A stretch of 25,027 nucleotides of DNA from an uncultured Clostridium sp. (GCA_900552135.1 URYN01000015.1:1-25027), one strand, 5' to 3'. Shown: positions 1 to 7,914, numbered from the stretch's first letter. The notes: generated by a model from the letters alone, not told the origin. A program made the numbers and translations.

Positions 1-109
1 GTACTAAACTTATACTTACTCCTGCTAATATTAACAAAACTACTATTGTTACAACTAAAGCAATAAGCGTAATTCCTTTTTCTTGTTTGATTTTTAATTT
101 TGTTTTCAT
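1..109 (-). CDS. Prepilin-like surface protein, N-terminus only (cut by window edge)
   Basis: Only the first 36 codons are visible; the gene continues beyond the left edge. The ATG lies at 109-107, behind an AAAGGGGG ribosome binding site. The start of the protein (MKTKLKIKQEKG, then ITLIALVV and a hydrophobic stretch to LAGVSISLV) is the same as the start of the three complete paralogs at 594-2198, 2579-4249 and 6273-7622. The pattern is a short basic leader ending in Gly, followed by a hydrophobic helix, as in type IV prepilins, but residue +5 after the presumed cleavage site is Ala instead of the usual Glu. It is inferred to be a fourth member of the array and probably carries leucine-rich repeats like the others, but that part is outside the window. 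Confidence 0.85.
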   Translation of the reverse strand, partial: MKTKLKIKQEKGITLIALVVTIVVLLILAGVSISLV

Positions 110-176
110 TTTTAGTTTTCCCCCTTTTTTCTCTTCTTTTGCGTTTTGCGTTTCAAATACTTTTGTTTACAACACT

Positions 177-205
177 ATCTTAGCATACCAATTTTTTATT
201 TTCAA
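177..205 (-). promoter_or_regulatory. SigA-type promoter of the edge prepilin-like gene
   Basis: On the minus strand TTGAAA (205-200) is followed after 17 bp by TAAGAT (182-177), with a TG two bases upstream of the -10 (extended -10). The layout is the same as upstream of the three other array genes, where the -10 is TAATAT. Confidence 0.7.
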
Positions 206-307
206 CTTTTTTTTATTTATTTTTACCTATATTTTTAATTTATTTTTACCATTGATTAATTTTAAATAAAACAAAGTCTACATATAATTTTATTTTTTCT
301 TCGCGTA

Positions 308-425
308 AAAATATCAAGGTTGAAATTGTTAAAAAGATAAAAACATATTTAAGAAAAATCTAATAGCATATTTTATAAAACTTGTATAAAATTGTTGTAA
401 TGTTGAAATTTTCTGCAAGTACTTA
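308..425 (+). pseudogene. Remnant of a GtrII-like glycosyltransferase gene (5' end only)
   Basis: About 115 bp align with few differences to the start of the intact gtr gene (about 4546-4665), including the segment GAAATT(G/A)TTAAAAAGATA and, further on, CTAATAG, ATATTTTATAA and TTTCT(G/A)CAA. The reading frame is broken by single-base differences and stops early. From about 432 onward the sequence instead matches the 3' flank of the intact gene (6098 onward). This copy therefore lost roughly 1.4 kb, the whole body of the gene, by internal deletion. It lies between two prepilin-LRR genes, exactly where the intact gene lies in its own unit. Confidence 0.75.
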
Positions 426-490
426 AGTCTAAATAACTTAGTCGTACATCATTAACAGTTTGAATATTTTAAAAGCTCATAACATAACAA

Positions 491-528
491 GCCTCAAGTA
501 AATCCTATAAATAGGAAATACTTGAGGC
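491..528. terminator. Hairpin terminator, array copy 1
   Basis: GCCTCAAGTA (491-500) pairs with TACTTGAGGC (519-528), and inside it CCTA pairs with TAGG. A T-rich stretch follows on the plus strand. The same element follows the intact gtr gene at 6158-6199, so it is the gtr terminator left behind after the gene was deleted. It may also stop transcription of the prepilin-LRR gene that arrives from the other side. Confidence 0.7.
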
Positions 529-593
529 TTATTTATTATTTTCATTTTTTCAATTCTTTGGAAATTATTTGCTAATTTATATTAGATTTTCTT

Positions 594-2198
594 TTATGTG
601 TTACTATCCTGATATCCCCATATTATATTACATGAGCTTTTGATATAACCTCCCTGAAAAGCAGCCCATTCATAATTCCAATATTTATTCCAATTTTCTC
701 CTGCTTCAGTCGCTTTGCACTTTATTGTTTGTTTACTAATCCAGCCGCCAAAAGCACCTGAATTTATTGTTTCTACACTTTTGGGTATTATAATTTCAGA
801 TAAACTACTTGCATCTTCAAAAGCACTAGAACCAATTTTTTCAAGCCCTTCTGGTAAATTTATCTGTTGCAAATTGGTACAAAATTCAAAGCAATAGTTT
901 CCAATTTCCTTAAGCCCTTCTGGTAAATTTACCTGTTGTAAGTTTCTGCACTCATAAAAGCAGTTATCTCCAATTTTCTTAACACCTTCTGGAATTGTTA
1001 TACTTTTTATTCTACTATTATAATAAAAACAGTCATTTCCTATTTCATTAACTGATTTTGGAATTTCAACATTAAAAAAATCACCACTACACTTTATTAA
1101 TTTTTTTACTCCATCACGAATTATTAGAGTTTCACAATTCAATGCCTTCCTCTCAAGCCCATCTGATGACTCAACTATTTTTCCTATTTTTACAGTTTTT
1201 ATTCCATCAAAAGCACTTCCTCCTATTTTAGAAACACTATCAGGTATTTCAATGTCGTTTAAATTTTTACATCCCGAAAATGCCCCGGCACCAATTTCTA
1301 CTATATTATCTGGTATTTCAATATCGTTTAAATTTTCACATCCACAAAATGCCCCGGAACCAATCACTGTTATATTTTTAGGTATTTCAATGTAATTTAG
1401 TTTTCCACAATAATAAAATGCACTATCTTCAATCTTACTTAAACTTTTGGATAGTTCAACTCTTTCTAAACTTGAAAAAATAAATCCATATTGGTGCAAG
1501 CTATTTTTTGAACTTCCCGAAAATGCCCCATAGCCTAATTCCTTAATAGTATCAGGCATTTCTACCTTTAAAATATTTTTTGTATAGCTTCTTACTGTTG
1601 GTTCATTATCGCCAGTGTCCTTATAAATGTCTGAACTATATCTTGGCTCAAGTTTTGTACATCTACTTGGGAATCTTAATACTGTATAATTATCTACATT
1701 CTTTTTATATCCAATAATCACACCATAATCAGCATTATTTGGATCATCACTTTTCCATATAAATATATCCTCTGGTGCCGCTTTTTTATCCCATTCAGTA
1801 GCATCAAATTTTTTTTCTGAGTCAGATACATTTAAATCTTCATCTACAAAAAACTCATATTTTTTATGAATTATTTTAAATCCATCTCCGCTAATTGAAA
1901 CTGAAGAATCTGCTGAAATTTTTCTTAATTCATCTTCCAATATTTTTCTTCTGTCTTCTTGTGTTAATGTTGAAGTTGCATCTTCTATTTGCAAATAATT
2001 TATAGCCAGATTAACTTCATCTTGTGCTTGTCCTCTTTCAGTTGAATTCTTAGAATCTTTTGCTTTACTTATTACACCATTATTGTTTAGTACTAAACTT
2101 ATACTTACTCCTGCTAATATTAACAAAACAACTATCGTGATAACTAAAGCAATAAGCGTAATTCCTTCTTCTTGTTTGTTTTTTAATTTTGTTTTCAT
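594..2198 (-). CDS. Prepilin-like BspA-type leucine-rich repeat surface protein, copy 1
   Basis: 534 aa. Residues 1-12 (a basic leader ending in QEEG) plus the hydrophobic helix ITLIALVITIVVLLILAGVSI resemble a type IV prepilin signal, though +5 is Ala. A conserved stalk of about 180 residues follows; it differs from the next copy at only three positions. Roughly residues 205-490 are BspA/TpLRR repeats of about 23 residues with the pattern L..I.IP..V..IG..AF..C..L. The C-terminus is a conserved tail ending WGYQDSNT. No LPXTG motif is visible. Members of this repeat class are extracellular and often bind host or cell-surface ligands; the exact role here is unknown. Export by a prepilin peptidase system is inferred from the N-terminus. 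The RBS GGGGGAAAAC precedes the ATG. Confidence 0.88.
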   Translation of the reverse strand: MKTKLKNKQEEGITLIALVITIVVLLILAGVSISLVLNNNGVISKAKDSKNSTERGQAQDEVNLAINYLQIEDATSTLTQEDRRKILEDELRKISADSSVSISGDGFKIIHKKYEFFVDEDLNVSDSEKKFDATEWDKKAAPEDIFIWKSDDPNNADYGVIIGYKKNVDNYTVLRFPSRCTKLEPRYSSDIYKDTGDNEPTVRSYTKNILKVEMPDTIKELGYGAFSGSSKNSLHQYGFIFSSLERVELSKSLSKIEDSAFYYCGKLNYIEIPKNITVIGSGAFCGCENLNDIEIPDNIVEIGAGAFSGCKNLNDIEIPDSVSKIGGSAFDGIKTVKIGKIVESSDGLERKALNCETLIIRDGVKKLIKCSGDFFNVEIPKSVNEIGNDCFYYNSRIKSITIPEGVKKIGDNCFYECRNLQQVNLPEGLKEIGNYCFEFCTNLQQINLPEGLEKIGSSAFEDASSLSEIIIPKSVETINSGAFGGWISKQTIKCKATEAGENWNKYWNYEWAAFQGGYIKSSCNIIWGYQDSNT

Positions 2199-2258
2199 TT
2201 TTTAGTTTTCCCCCTTTTTTTCTTCTTTTGCGTTTCCAATACTTTTGTTTACAGTCAT

Positions 2259-2287
2259 ATATTAGCATAACATTATTCTTATTTCAA
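2259..2287 (-). promoter_or_regulatory. SigA-type promoter of prepilin-LRR copy 1
   Basis: TTGAAA (2287-2282), 17 bp spacer, TAATAT (2264-2259) on the minus strand, with TG in the extended -10 position. The leader of about 55 nt contains the conserved segment GGAAACGCAAAAGAAG, shared with copy 2. Confidence 0.78.
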
Positions 2288-2366
2288 GGCTTTAATTTAA
2301 TTTTTGCAACATTGATTAATTTTAAATAAAACAAAGTATACATATAATTTTATTTTTTCTTCACGT

Positions 2367-2486
2367 AAAAATATCAAGGTTGAAATTGTTAAAAAGATAA
2401 AAACATATTTAAGAAAAATCTAATAGAATATTTTATAAAACTTGTATAAAATTGTTGTAATGTTGAATTTTTCTGCAAGTACTTAA
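2367..2486 (+). pseudogene. Second remnant of the GtrII-like gene (5' end only)
   Basis: Nearly identical to the remnant at 308-425, with the same break after CTGCAAGTACTTAA, so both descend from one already-deleted copy. Here about 65 bp more of the downstream flank, including the left arm of the terminator hairpin, are missing: the junction runs directly into ATCCTATAACTAGG. The deletion ends lie in short similar sequences (CAAGTA), suggesting microhomology-mediated loss. It is non-coding. Confidence 0.75.
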
Positions 2487-2509
2487 ATCCTATAACTAGG
2501 AAATACTTG
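2476..2509. terminator. Shortened terminator hairpin, array copy 2
   Basis: CAAGTA (2476-2481) pairs with TACTTG (2504-2509), with an inner CCTA/TAGG pair. The outer GCCT of the other copies was lost on the left side by the deletion, so the stem is weaker than at 491-528 or 6158-6199. Confidence 0.45.
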
Positions 2510-2578
2510 AGGCTTATTTATTATCTTCATTTTTTCAATTCTTTGTAAATTATTTGCTAATTTATATTAGATTTTCTT

Positions 2579-4249
2579 TTATGTGTTACTATCCTGATAT
2601 CCCCATATTATCTTACAAGAGCTTTCTTTGATACCACCCGAATAGCTATAATTCCAATATTTATTCCAATTTTCTCCTGCCTCAGTCGCCTTGCACTTTA
2701 TTGTTTGACTTGCTGTCCAGTCAGCAAAAGCCCATGAGTCTATTGTTTTTACACTTTCTGGTATTATGATTTCAGATAAACTAGTTGTATTATCAAAAGC
2801 TTCATATCCAATTTTTTCAAGTCCATCTGGCAAATTTATCTGTTGCAAATTTGAACAATATGAAAAACATAAATCTCCAATTTCCTTAAGCCCTTCTGGT
2901 AAATTTACCTGTTGTAAGTTTCTGCACTCATAAAAGCAGTTATCTCCAATTTTCTTAACACCTTCTGGTAAATTTATCTGTTGCAAGTTTGTACAATTTG
3001 AAAAACTAAAATTTCCAATTGTCTCAACATTTTTTGGAATTGTTATACTTTCTAGTTTTTTACATTCTCTAAAAGCATAAGAGCCAATTTCTGTTACATT
3101 TTCAGGTATTTCAATGTATTTTAAATTTCCACAATAGTCAAATGCAGAATCTTCAATCTTACTTAAACTTTTTGGTAACTTAACTCTTTCTAGACTTGTA
3201 CCCGAAAAAGCACTTTTACCAATTTTCTCAAGGCCTTCTGGTAAATTTATCTGTTGCAAGTTTGTGCAATCGCTAAAACAACCAGCACCAATTTCCTTAA
3301 CACCTGCCGGAATTGTTATACTTTCTATTGCTTTCCACCCTGAAAAAGCATAAGAGCCAATTTTGGTTATATTGTCAGGTATTTCAATGTTCAATTTTCC
3401 ACATCCTGAAAACGCACCATCACCAATTTCTGTTATATTGTCAGGTATTTCAATGTATTTTAAATTATTACAGCCATTAAATGCATAATTATCAATCTTA
3501 CTTAAACTTTTTGATAATTCAACTCTTTCTAGGCTGGAAAAGTTAAATGCTCCCGAAAAACTTACTCCAAATGCATTCACTCCTAATTCCTTAACCGTAT
3601 CAGGTAATTCCACCTTCAAAATATTATTAGTATTACTTCTTCTTATTGTTGTAGCATCATCATCAGTGTCATGATAAATGACTGAATTCGGATCGTTAGT
3701 AACCTTCGTACATCTACTTGGGAATCTTAATACTGTGTAATTATCTACATTCTTTGTATATCCAATAATCACACCATAATCAGCATTATTTGGATCATCA
3801 CTTTTCCATATAAATATATCCTCTGGTGCCGCTTTTTTATCCCATTCAGTAGCATCAAATTTTTTTTCTGAGTCAGATACATTTAAATCTTCATCTACAA
3901 AAAACTCATATTTTTTATGAATTATTTTAAATCCATCTCCGCTAATTGAAACTGAAGAATCTGCTGAAATTTTTCTTAATTCATCTTCCAATATTTTTCT
4001 TCTGTCTTCTTGTGTTAATGTTGAAGTTGCATCTTCTATTTGCAAATAATTTATAGCCAGATTAACTTCATCTTGTGCTTGTCCTCTTTCAGTTGAATTC
4101 TTAGAATCTTTTGCTTTACTTATTACACCATTGTTATTTAGCACTAAACTTATACTTACTCCTGCTAATATTAGCAGAACTACTATTGTTACAACTAAAG
4201 CAATAAGCGTAATTCCTTCTTCTTGTTTGATTTTTAATTTTGTTTTCAT
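2579..4249 (-). CDS. Prepilin-like BspA-type leucine-rich repeat surface protein, copy 2
   Basis: 556 aa, the longest of the set. The prepilin-like leader and helix (residues 1-33) and the stalk (to about 180) are almost identical to copy 1. About residues 200-515 are BspA-type leucine-rich repeats of 23 residues; several are near-duplicates (NLQQINLPEGLEKIG, NLQQVNLPEGLKEIG). The tail SCKIIWGYQDSNT matches the other copies. Between stalk and repeats lies a short variable stretch (after SRCTK), where the copies differ most. The different numbers of repeats suggest gain and loss of modules by recombination. Function is not known beyond a probable surface-exposed binding protein. The ATG follows the strong RBS GGGAGG. 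The gene is divergent from the gtr gene, with about 280 bp between them. Confidence 0.88.
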   Translation of the reverse strand: MKTKLKIKQEEGITLIALVVTIVVLLILAGVSISLVLNNNGVISKAKDSKNSTERGQAQDEVNLAINYLQIEDATSTLTQEDRRKILEDELRKISADSSVSISGDGFKIIHKKYEFFVDEDLNVSDSEKKFDATEWDKKAAPEDIFIWKSDDPNNADYGVIIGYTKNVDNYTVLRFPSRCTKVTNDPNSVIYHDTDDDATTIRRSNTNNILKVELPDTVKELGVNAFGVSFSGAFNFSSLERVELSKSLSKIDNYAFNGCNNLKYIEIPDNITEIGDGAFSGCGKLNIEIPDNITKIGSYAFSGWKAIESITIPAGVKEIGAGCFSDCTNLQQINLPEGLEKIGKSAFSGTSLERVKLPKSLSKIEDSAFDYCGNLKYIEIPENVTEIGSYAFRECKKLESITIPKNVETIGNFSFSNCTNLQQINLPEGVKKIGDNCFYECRNLQQVNLPEGLKEIGDLCFSYCSNLQQINLPDGLEKIGYEAFDNTTSLSEIIIPESVKTIDSWAFADWTASQTIKCKATEAGENWNKYWNYSYSGGIKESSCKIIWGYQDSNT

Positions 4250-4308
4250 TTTTTAGTTTCCTCCCTTTTTTCTTCTTTTGCGTTTCCAAAACTTTTATTT
4301 ACAGTCTT

Positions 4309-4337
4309 ATATTAGCATAACATTATTTTTATTTCAA
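4309..4337 (-). promoter_or_regulatory. SigA-type promoter of prepilin-LRR copy 2
   Basis: TTGAAA (4337-4332), 17 bp, TAATAT (4314-4309), extended by TGC. The surrounding 70 bp are almost the same as upstream of copies 1 and 3. Confidence 0.78.
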
Positions 4338-4385
4338 GGCTTTTTACAAAATAAAATTATTTAAAATAAATAGCTTTTAGTCAGA

Positions 4386-4425
4386 AAATAGAATTTAGCT
4401 TTTCCAAATAGAATTTACTTTTTCA
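4386..4425. repeat. Two 20-bp direct repeats upstream of gtr
   Basis: AAATAGAATTTAGCTTTTCC (4386-4405) is followed at once by AAATAGAATTTACTTTTTCA (4406-4425). The pair ends immediately before a candidate -35 (TTGACC, 4427). It is absent from the gaps that hold only gtr remnants. The spacing of about two helical turns fits a regulator binding site, but that is inference. Confidence 0.5.
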
Positions 4426-4426
4426 A

Positions 4427-4456
4427 TTGACCTTTAAAATAAAGCATACCCATAAT
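4427..4456 (+). promoter_or_regulatory. Candidate promoter of the gtr gene
   Basis: TTGACC (4427-4432) and CATAAT (4451-4456) are 18 bp apart, about 70-105 bp upstream of the coding region. The match is moderate. The region is so AT-rich that other -10 boxes are possible. Confidence 0.4.
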
Positions 4457-4527
4457 TTTATTTTTTCACTTATCTTTTTTCATTTTTTATAAACTTTATA
4501 TTTTTCCATTGTTAAAAATATTTTTTT

Positions 4528-6063
4528 ATGATAGTATATAAAAATAAAGGGGGTGAAATTATTAAAAAGATAAAAAACATATCTAAGAAAGATCTAATAG
4601 AATATTTTATAATACTTGTAGCAACATTGTTACTATGTCAAAACTTTCTACAAATGCATTTTTCATCTGATACTTATGTACTCTATGACCTTGGATATAT
4701 GGCATATCCTCAAAAATACTTTTTGCTAGATGGACGACTTATATCTACAGTAGTATGTTTTATTGCCGGAATACTTCATATTCCAATAAATGCATATATA
4801 ATAGGAATGGATTTTATCGGAATTATATTTGTAGGAACAGCAATATTTACAATATCAAAAGTTTTCGAAAAATTAATAAATCCTAAAAGTCCTATATTAA
4901 AAGTATCAATTGTGTTGGCAAGTTTTATATTAATATTAAATCAATTTACTCTTGAATACTTATTATTCCCTGAATCGGCAGTAATGTGTTTCGGACTATT
5001 TTTAAATGTATTAGCAGTAAAAATAATGATAGACAATCCCCGCCATAAATACATAAAAATATTCATATTGCTTTTTTTGGCAGGAATATCTTATCAGGGA
5101 TTACTAAATATATTTCCATTACTTGCAATGATTACTTATTTAGTAAAAGAAATTACTGAAGACAAACCATATAAGGAAAAAGAAAAAGCATTCTTTGTGG
5201 AGATGATAAAGCTTGCTGCAATAGTAATTCTAGTGTTACTAATTTGTATGGGAATAGTAAAAATAGGAACAACATTGCTAAATAGTAAACAAGATAGAAG
5301 AATGCATTTAATAAGCTTTGAAGCAATACTACTAAGGGGTAAAACAGTTGGCGGATATTTAAATGAACTTTGGAATGAATGTATGGCAATGTTGCCAAAA
5401 CACACAAACACAATAGTATTAATTTTAAGTTTTATATTACTAATAATTTCAAAAATGAAAAAAGAATATATTATGCAATATTTATTAATTGTATTTATAA
5501 CTTTATCAATCTGTATAGTACCAATGTTTATATTTAATACTGGAGTATGTGGAAGAGTAAATGTTCCATTAATGATGTTATGGGGTAGTTCTATAATTAT
5601 ATTATTAGCACAAGCAAGTATTTCTCCAAAGAAAAAATTAAATAATATAATTTATACTTTTACAATTATCTCTTGCATAATAAATAGCATTTTCATTATG
5701 CAAAATATAACAGAACATATAGCCGCAAATAGAGTAGATGAAAATACCGGAAAAACCATAAGTTACTTATTAAACAAATACGAATCAGAAACTGGAAAAA
5801 CTATCACAAAATTCTCGTTTAAATACGATAAAAGTCCACAGCAGTATGCCGTTGGAATAAGACCAATGCAATCATTAACAGAAAGAAAATTTGCCTGTTC
5901 ATGGTGTATTCGACAAGCAGTAAATTATTATTGCAATAAGAACTTAAAGCAAGTTGGAATGCCTGCAAGAATAGTGGAAAAATTTAAAAATATAGATTAC
6001 GAAGAGTTTTCTGAAGAGCAAATAATATTTGATGATGATACGCTTTATATGTTGATATATTAA
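4528..6063 (+). CDS. Polytopic membrane glycosyltransferase, GtrII-like
   Basis: Up to 511 aa, with many hydrophobic segments (about 11) spread over residues 25-400 and a soluble C-terminal part of about 110 residues. The first loop has SSDTYVLYDLGY (47-57) followed by FLLDGRLIS (65-73), which fits the acidic and DGR features of the GtrII family. That family moves glucosyl groups from a lipid carrier to surface polysaccharide in O-antigen conversion; donor and acceptor here are unknown. The start is uncertain. ATG 4528 has no RBS, while AAAGGGGGTGA (4546-4556) lies inside the frame and points to initiation near 4558-4563, where the in-frame codons are ATT. A GTG within this RBS region is one base out of frame. 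Because it lies between prepilin-LRR genes, a role in decorating the surface is plausible but not shown. Confidence 0.8.
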   Translation: MIVYKNKGGEIIKKIKNISKKDLIEYFIILVATLLLCQNFLQMHFSSDTYVLYDLGYMAYPQKYFLLDGRLISTVVCFIAGILHIPINAYIIGMDFIGIIFVGTAIFTISKVFEKLINPKSPILKVSIVLASFILILNQFTLEYLLFPESAVMCFGLFLNVLAVKIMIDNPRHKYIKIFILLFLAGISYQGLLNIFPLLAMITYLVKEITEDKPYKEKEKAFFVEMIKLAAIVILVLLICMGIVKIGTTLLNSKQDRRMHLISFEAILLRGKTVGGYLNELWNECMAMLPKHTNTIVLILSFILLIISKMKKEYIMQYLLIVFITLSICIVPMFIFNTGVCGRVNVPLMMLWGSSIIILLAQASISPKKKLNNIIYTFTIISCIINSIFIMQNITEHIAANRVDENTGKTISYLLNKYESETGKTITKFSFKYDKSPQQYAVGIRPMQSLTERKFACSWCIRQAVNYYCNKNLKQVGMPARIVEKFKNIDYEEFSEEQIIFDDDTLYMLIY

Positions 6064-6157
6064 GTTTCTTAAAAGCTGCTCTTCCAAATGCAAAAAATAA
6101 ACCACTTAGTCGTACATCATTAACAGTTTGAATATTTTAAAAGCTCATAACATAACA

Positions 6158-6199
6158 AGGCCTCAAGTAAATCCTATAACTAGGAAATGCTTGAGGCTT
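6158..6199. terminator. Terminator of the gtr gene
   Basis: GCCTCAAGTA (6160-6169) pairs with TGCTTGAGGC (6188-6197, one G-T pair), extended by A-T and G-T outside and CCTA/TAGG inside. A T-rich stretch follows. It separates the converging gtr and prepilin-LRR copy 3. The flank from about 6098 to 6217 is repeated at about 432-545. Confidence 0.75.
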
Positions 6200-6272
6200 A
6201 TTTATTATTTTCATTTTTTAGTCTTTATATATTATTTTATAATTAAATATTTAGAATCTTTTAATTTACTTC

Positions 6273-7622
6273 TTATGTGTTGTTATCCTGATATCCCCAT
6301 ATTATATTTGCACTGATTTTCGTTGCATTAGAAGCTGTATAAGCATAATTATAATTCCAATATTTATCCCAATTATCTCCTGCTTTAGTTGCCTTACACT
6401 TTATTGTTTGTTTCTCCGTCCAATCATCAAAAGCATATTCACCTATTGTTTTTACACTTTCTGGTATTATAATTTCAGATAAATTATTTGTACTCTCAAA
6501 AGCAGATCTTCCAATCGACTCAAGTCCTTCTGGCAAATTTATCTGTTGCAAGCTTGTACAATATTCAAAACAGATATCTCCAATTTTTTTTAGTCCTTCT
6601 GGTAAATTTATCTTTTGCAAGTTTTTGCAAGCAAAAAAAGCCCATGAATCAATTGTCTCAAGTCCTTCTGGTAAATTTATCTGTTGTAAGTTTGTGCAAT
6701 TTTCAAAGCATCCATTTCCAATTTTCTTAACACCTTCTGGAATTGTTATACTTTCTAGTGCTCCACATCCAGAAAAGGCATCCCTACCAATTTCTGTTAT
6801 ATTGTCAGGCATTTTAACGTATTTTAGGTTATTACATAACTTAAATGTAGAATCTTCAATCTTACTTATATTTTTGGATAGTTCAATTTTTTCTAAACTC
6901 GAGAAGTTAAATGATCCATATTCGCAGTCACCGCTAAATGCCTCCTCTCCTAATTCCTTAACCGTATCAGGTAATTCCACCTTCAAAATATTTTTAGTAT
7001 AGCTTCTTATTGTTTTTGCATCATCCTCAGTATAATCATAAACGCCTGAAGTATATATATCCCTTTTGCTAGTAACCTTCGTGCATCTACTTGGAAATCT
7101 TAATATTGTGTAATTATCCACATTCTTTTTATATCCAATAACAACTCCATAATCAGCATTATTTGGATCATCACTTTTCCATACAAATATATCCTCTGGT
7201 GCCGCTTTTTTATCCCATTCACTAGCATTAAATTCTTTTTCTGAGTCAGATACATTTAAATCTTCATCCACAAAAAACTCATATTTTTTATGAATTATTT
7301 TAAATCCATCTCCACTAATTGTAACTGAAGAATCTGCTGAAATTTTTCTTAATTCATCTTCCAATATTTTTCTTCTTTCTTCTTGTGTTAATGTTGAAGT
7401 TGCATCTTCTATTTGTAAATAATTTACAGCCAGATTAACTTCATCTTGTGCTTGTCCTTTTTCAGTTGAATTCTTAGCATCTTTTGCTTTACTTATTACT
7501 CCATTATTGTTTAGTACTAAACTTATACTTACTCCTGCTAATATTAGCAGAACTACTATTGTTACAACTAAAGCAATAAGCGTAATTCCTTTTTCTTGTT
7601 TGATTTTTAATTTTGTTTTCAT
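6273..7622 (-). CDS. Prepilin-like BspA-type leucine-rich repeat surface protein, copy 3
   Basis: 449 aa, the shortest complete copy. The leader is MKTKLKIKQEKG, identical over the first 36 residues to the gene cut at the left edge, followed by the same hydrophobic helix. The stalk differs from copies 1 and 2 at scattered positions (for example AKNSTEKGQ, TISGDG, KEFNASE). About residues 200-405 hold BspA-type leucine-rich repeats, about four fewer than in copy 2. The tail KISANIIWGYQDNNT is conserved. Stop and C-terminal repeat blocks align with the other copies, so the size difference is due to interior repeats. It is expected to be exported and surface-exposed; no catalytic motif is seen. 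Confidence 0.88.
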   Translation of the reverse strand: MKTKLKIKQEKGITLIALVVTIVVLLILAGVSISLVLNNNGVISKAKDAKNSTEKGQAQDEVNLAVNYLQIEDATSTLTQEERRKILEDELRKISADSSVTISGDGFKIIHKKYEFFVDEDLNVSDSEKEFNASEWDKKAAPEDIFVWKSDDPNNADYGVVIGYKKNVDNYTILRFPSRCTKVTSKRDIYTSGVYDYTEDDAKTIRSYTKNILKVELPDTVKELGEEAFSGDCEYGSFNFSSLEKIELSKNISKIEDSTFKLCNNLKYVKMPDNITEIGRDAFSGCGALESITIPEGVKKIGNGCFENCTNLQQINLPEGLETIDSWAFFACKNLQKINLPEGLKKIGDICFEYCTSLQQINLPEGLESIGRSAFESTNNLSEIIIPESVKTIGEYAFDDWTEKQTIKCKATKAGDNWDKYWNYNYAYTASNATKISANIIWGYQDNNT

Positions 7623-7683
7623 TTTTTAGTTTTCCCCCTTTTTTCTCTTCTTTTGCGTTTTAAATACTTTTGTTTACAGTCTT

Positions 7684-7712
7684 ATATTAGCATAACATTA
7701 TTTTTATTTCAA
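7684..7712 (-). promoter_or_regulatory. SigA-type promoter of prepilin-LRR copy 3
   Basis: TTGAAA (7712-7707), 17 bp, TAATAT (7689-7684) on the minus strand with TGC before the -10. The spacing is the same as in the other copies. Confidence 0.78.
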
Positions 7713-7767
7713 TGCTTTTTACAATATTAATTTTTCAAAATAAAAAATTCTACTGCATTAATTCATA

Positions 7768-7814
7768 AAAAAGATACGTAAAGTGCTTATATTTCAAGCA
7801 AAACGTATCTTTTT
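7768..7814 (-). terminator. Terminator of the tRNA-His/tRNA-Gln operon
   Basis: AAAAAGATACGT (7768-7779) pairs with ACGTATCTTTTT (7803-7814), and inside TGCTT pairs with AAGCA. On the minus strand the stem ends in a T-tract. It begins 4 nt after the CCA end of tRNA-Gln. Confidence 0.85.
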
Positions 7815-7818
7815 ATTT

Positions 7819-7893
7819 TGGTTGGGCTGGCTAGATTCGAACTAGCGCATGCATGAGTCAAAGTCATGTGCCTTACCGCTTGGCTACAGCCCA
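7819..7893 (-). tRNA. tRNA-Gln (TTG)
   Basis: On the minus strand the acceptor stem is TGGGCTG/CAGCCCA, discriminator A, with CCA encoded (7821-7819). The anticodon stem CATGA/TCATG encloses CTTTGAC, with anticodon TTG. The T-arm is GCTAG-TTCGAAT-CTAGC. The gene follows tRNA-His in the same transcript. Confidence 0.95.
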
Positions 7894-7914
7894 ATGTATT
7901 TATATTATATTAAG

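Noticed and set aside
2080..2268. Minus-strand frame overlapping the start of prepilin-LRR copy 1
   Set aside because: It overlaps the promoter and the true start in another frame; the paralogs do not keep it as a gene.
594..4249. Regular 69-bp repeats considered as CRISPR or satellite DNA
   Set aside because: The period is exactly 23 codons, the frame stays open, and the units encode leucine-rich repeats; there are no spacers.
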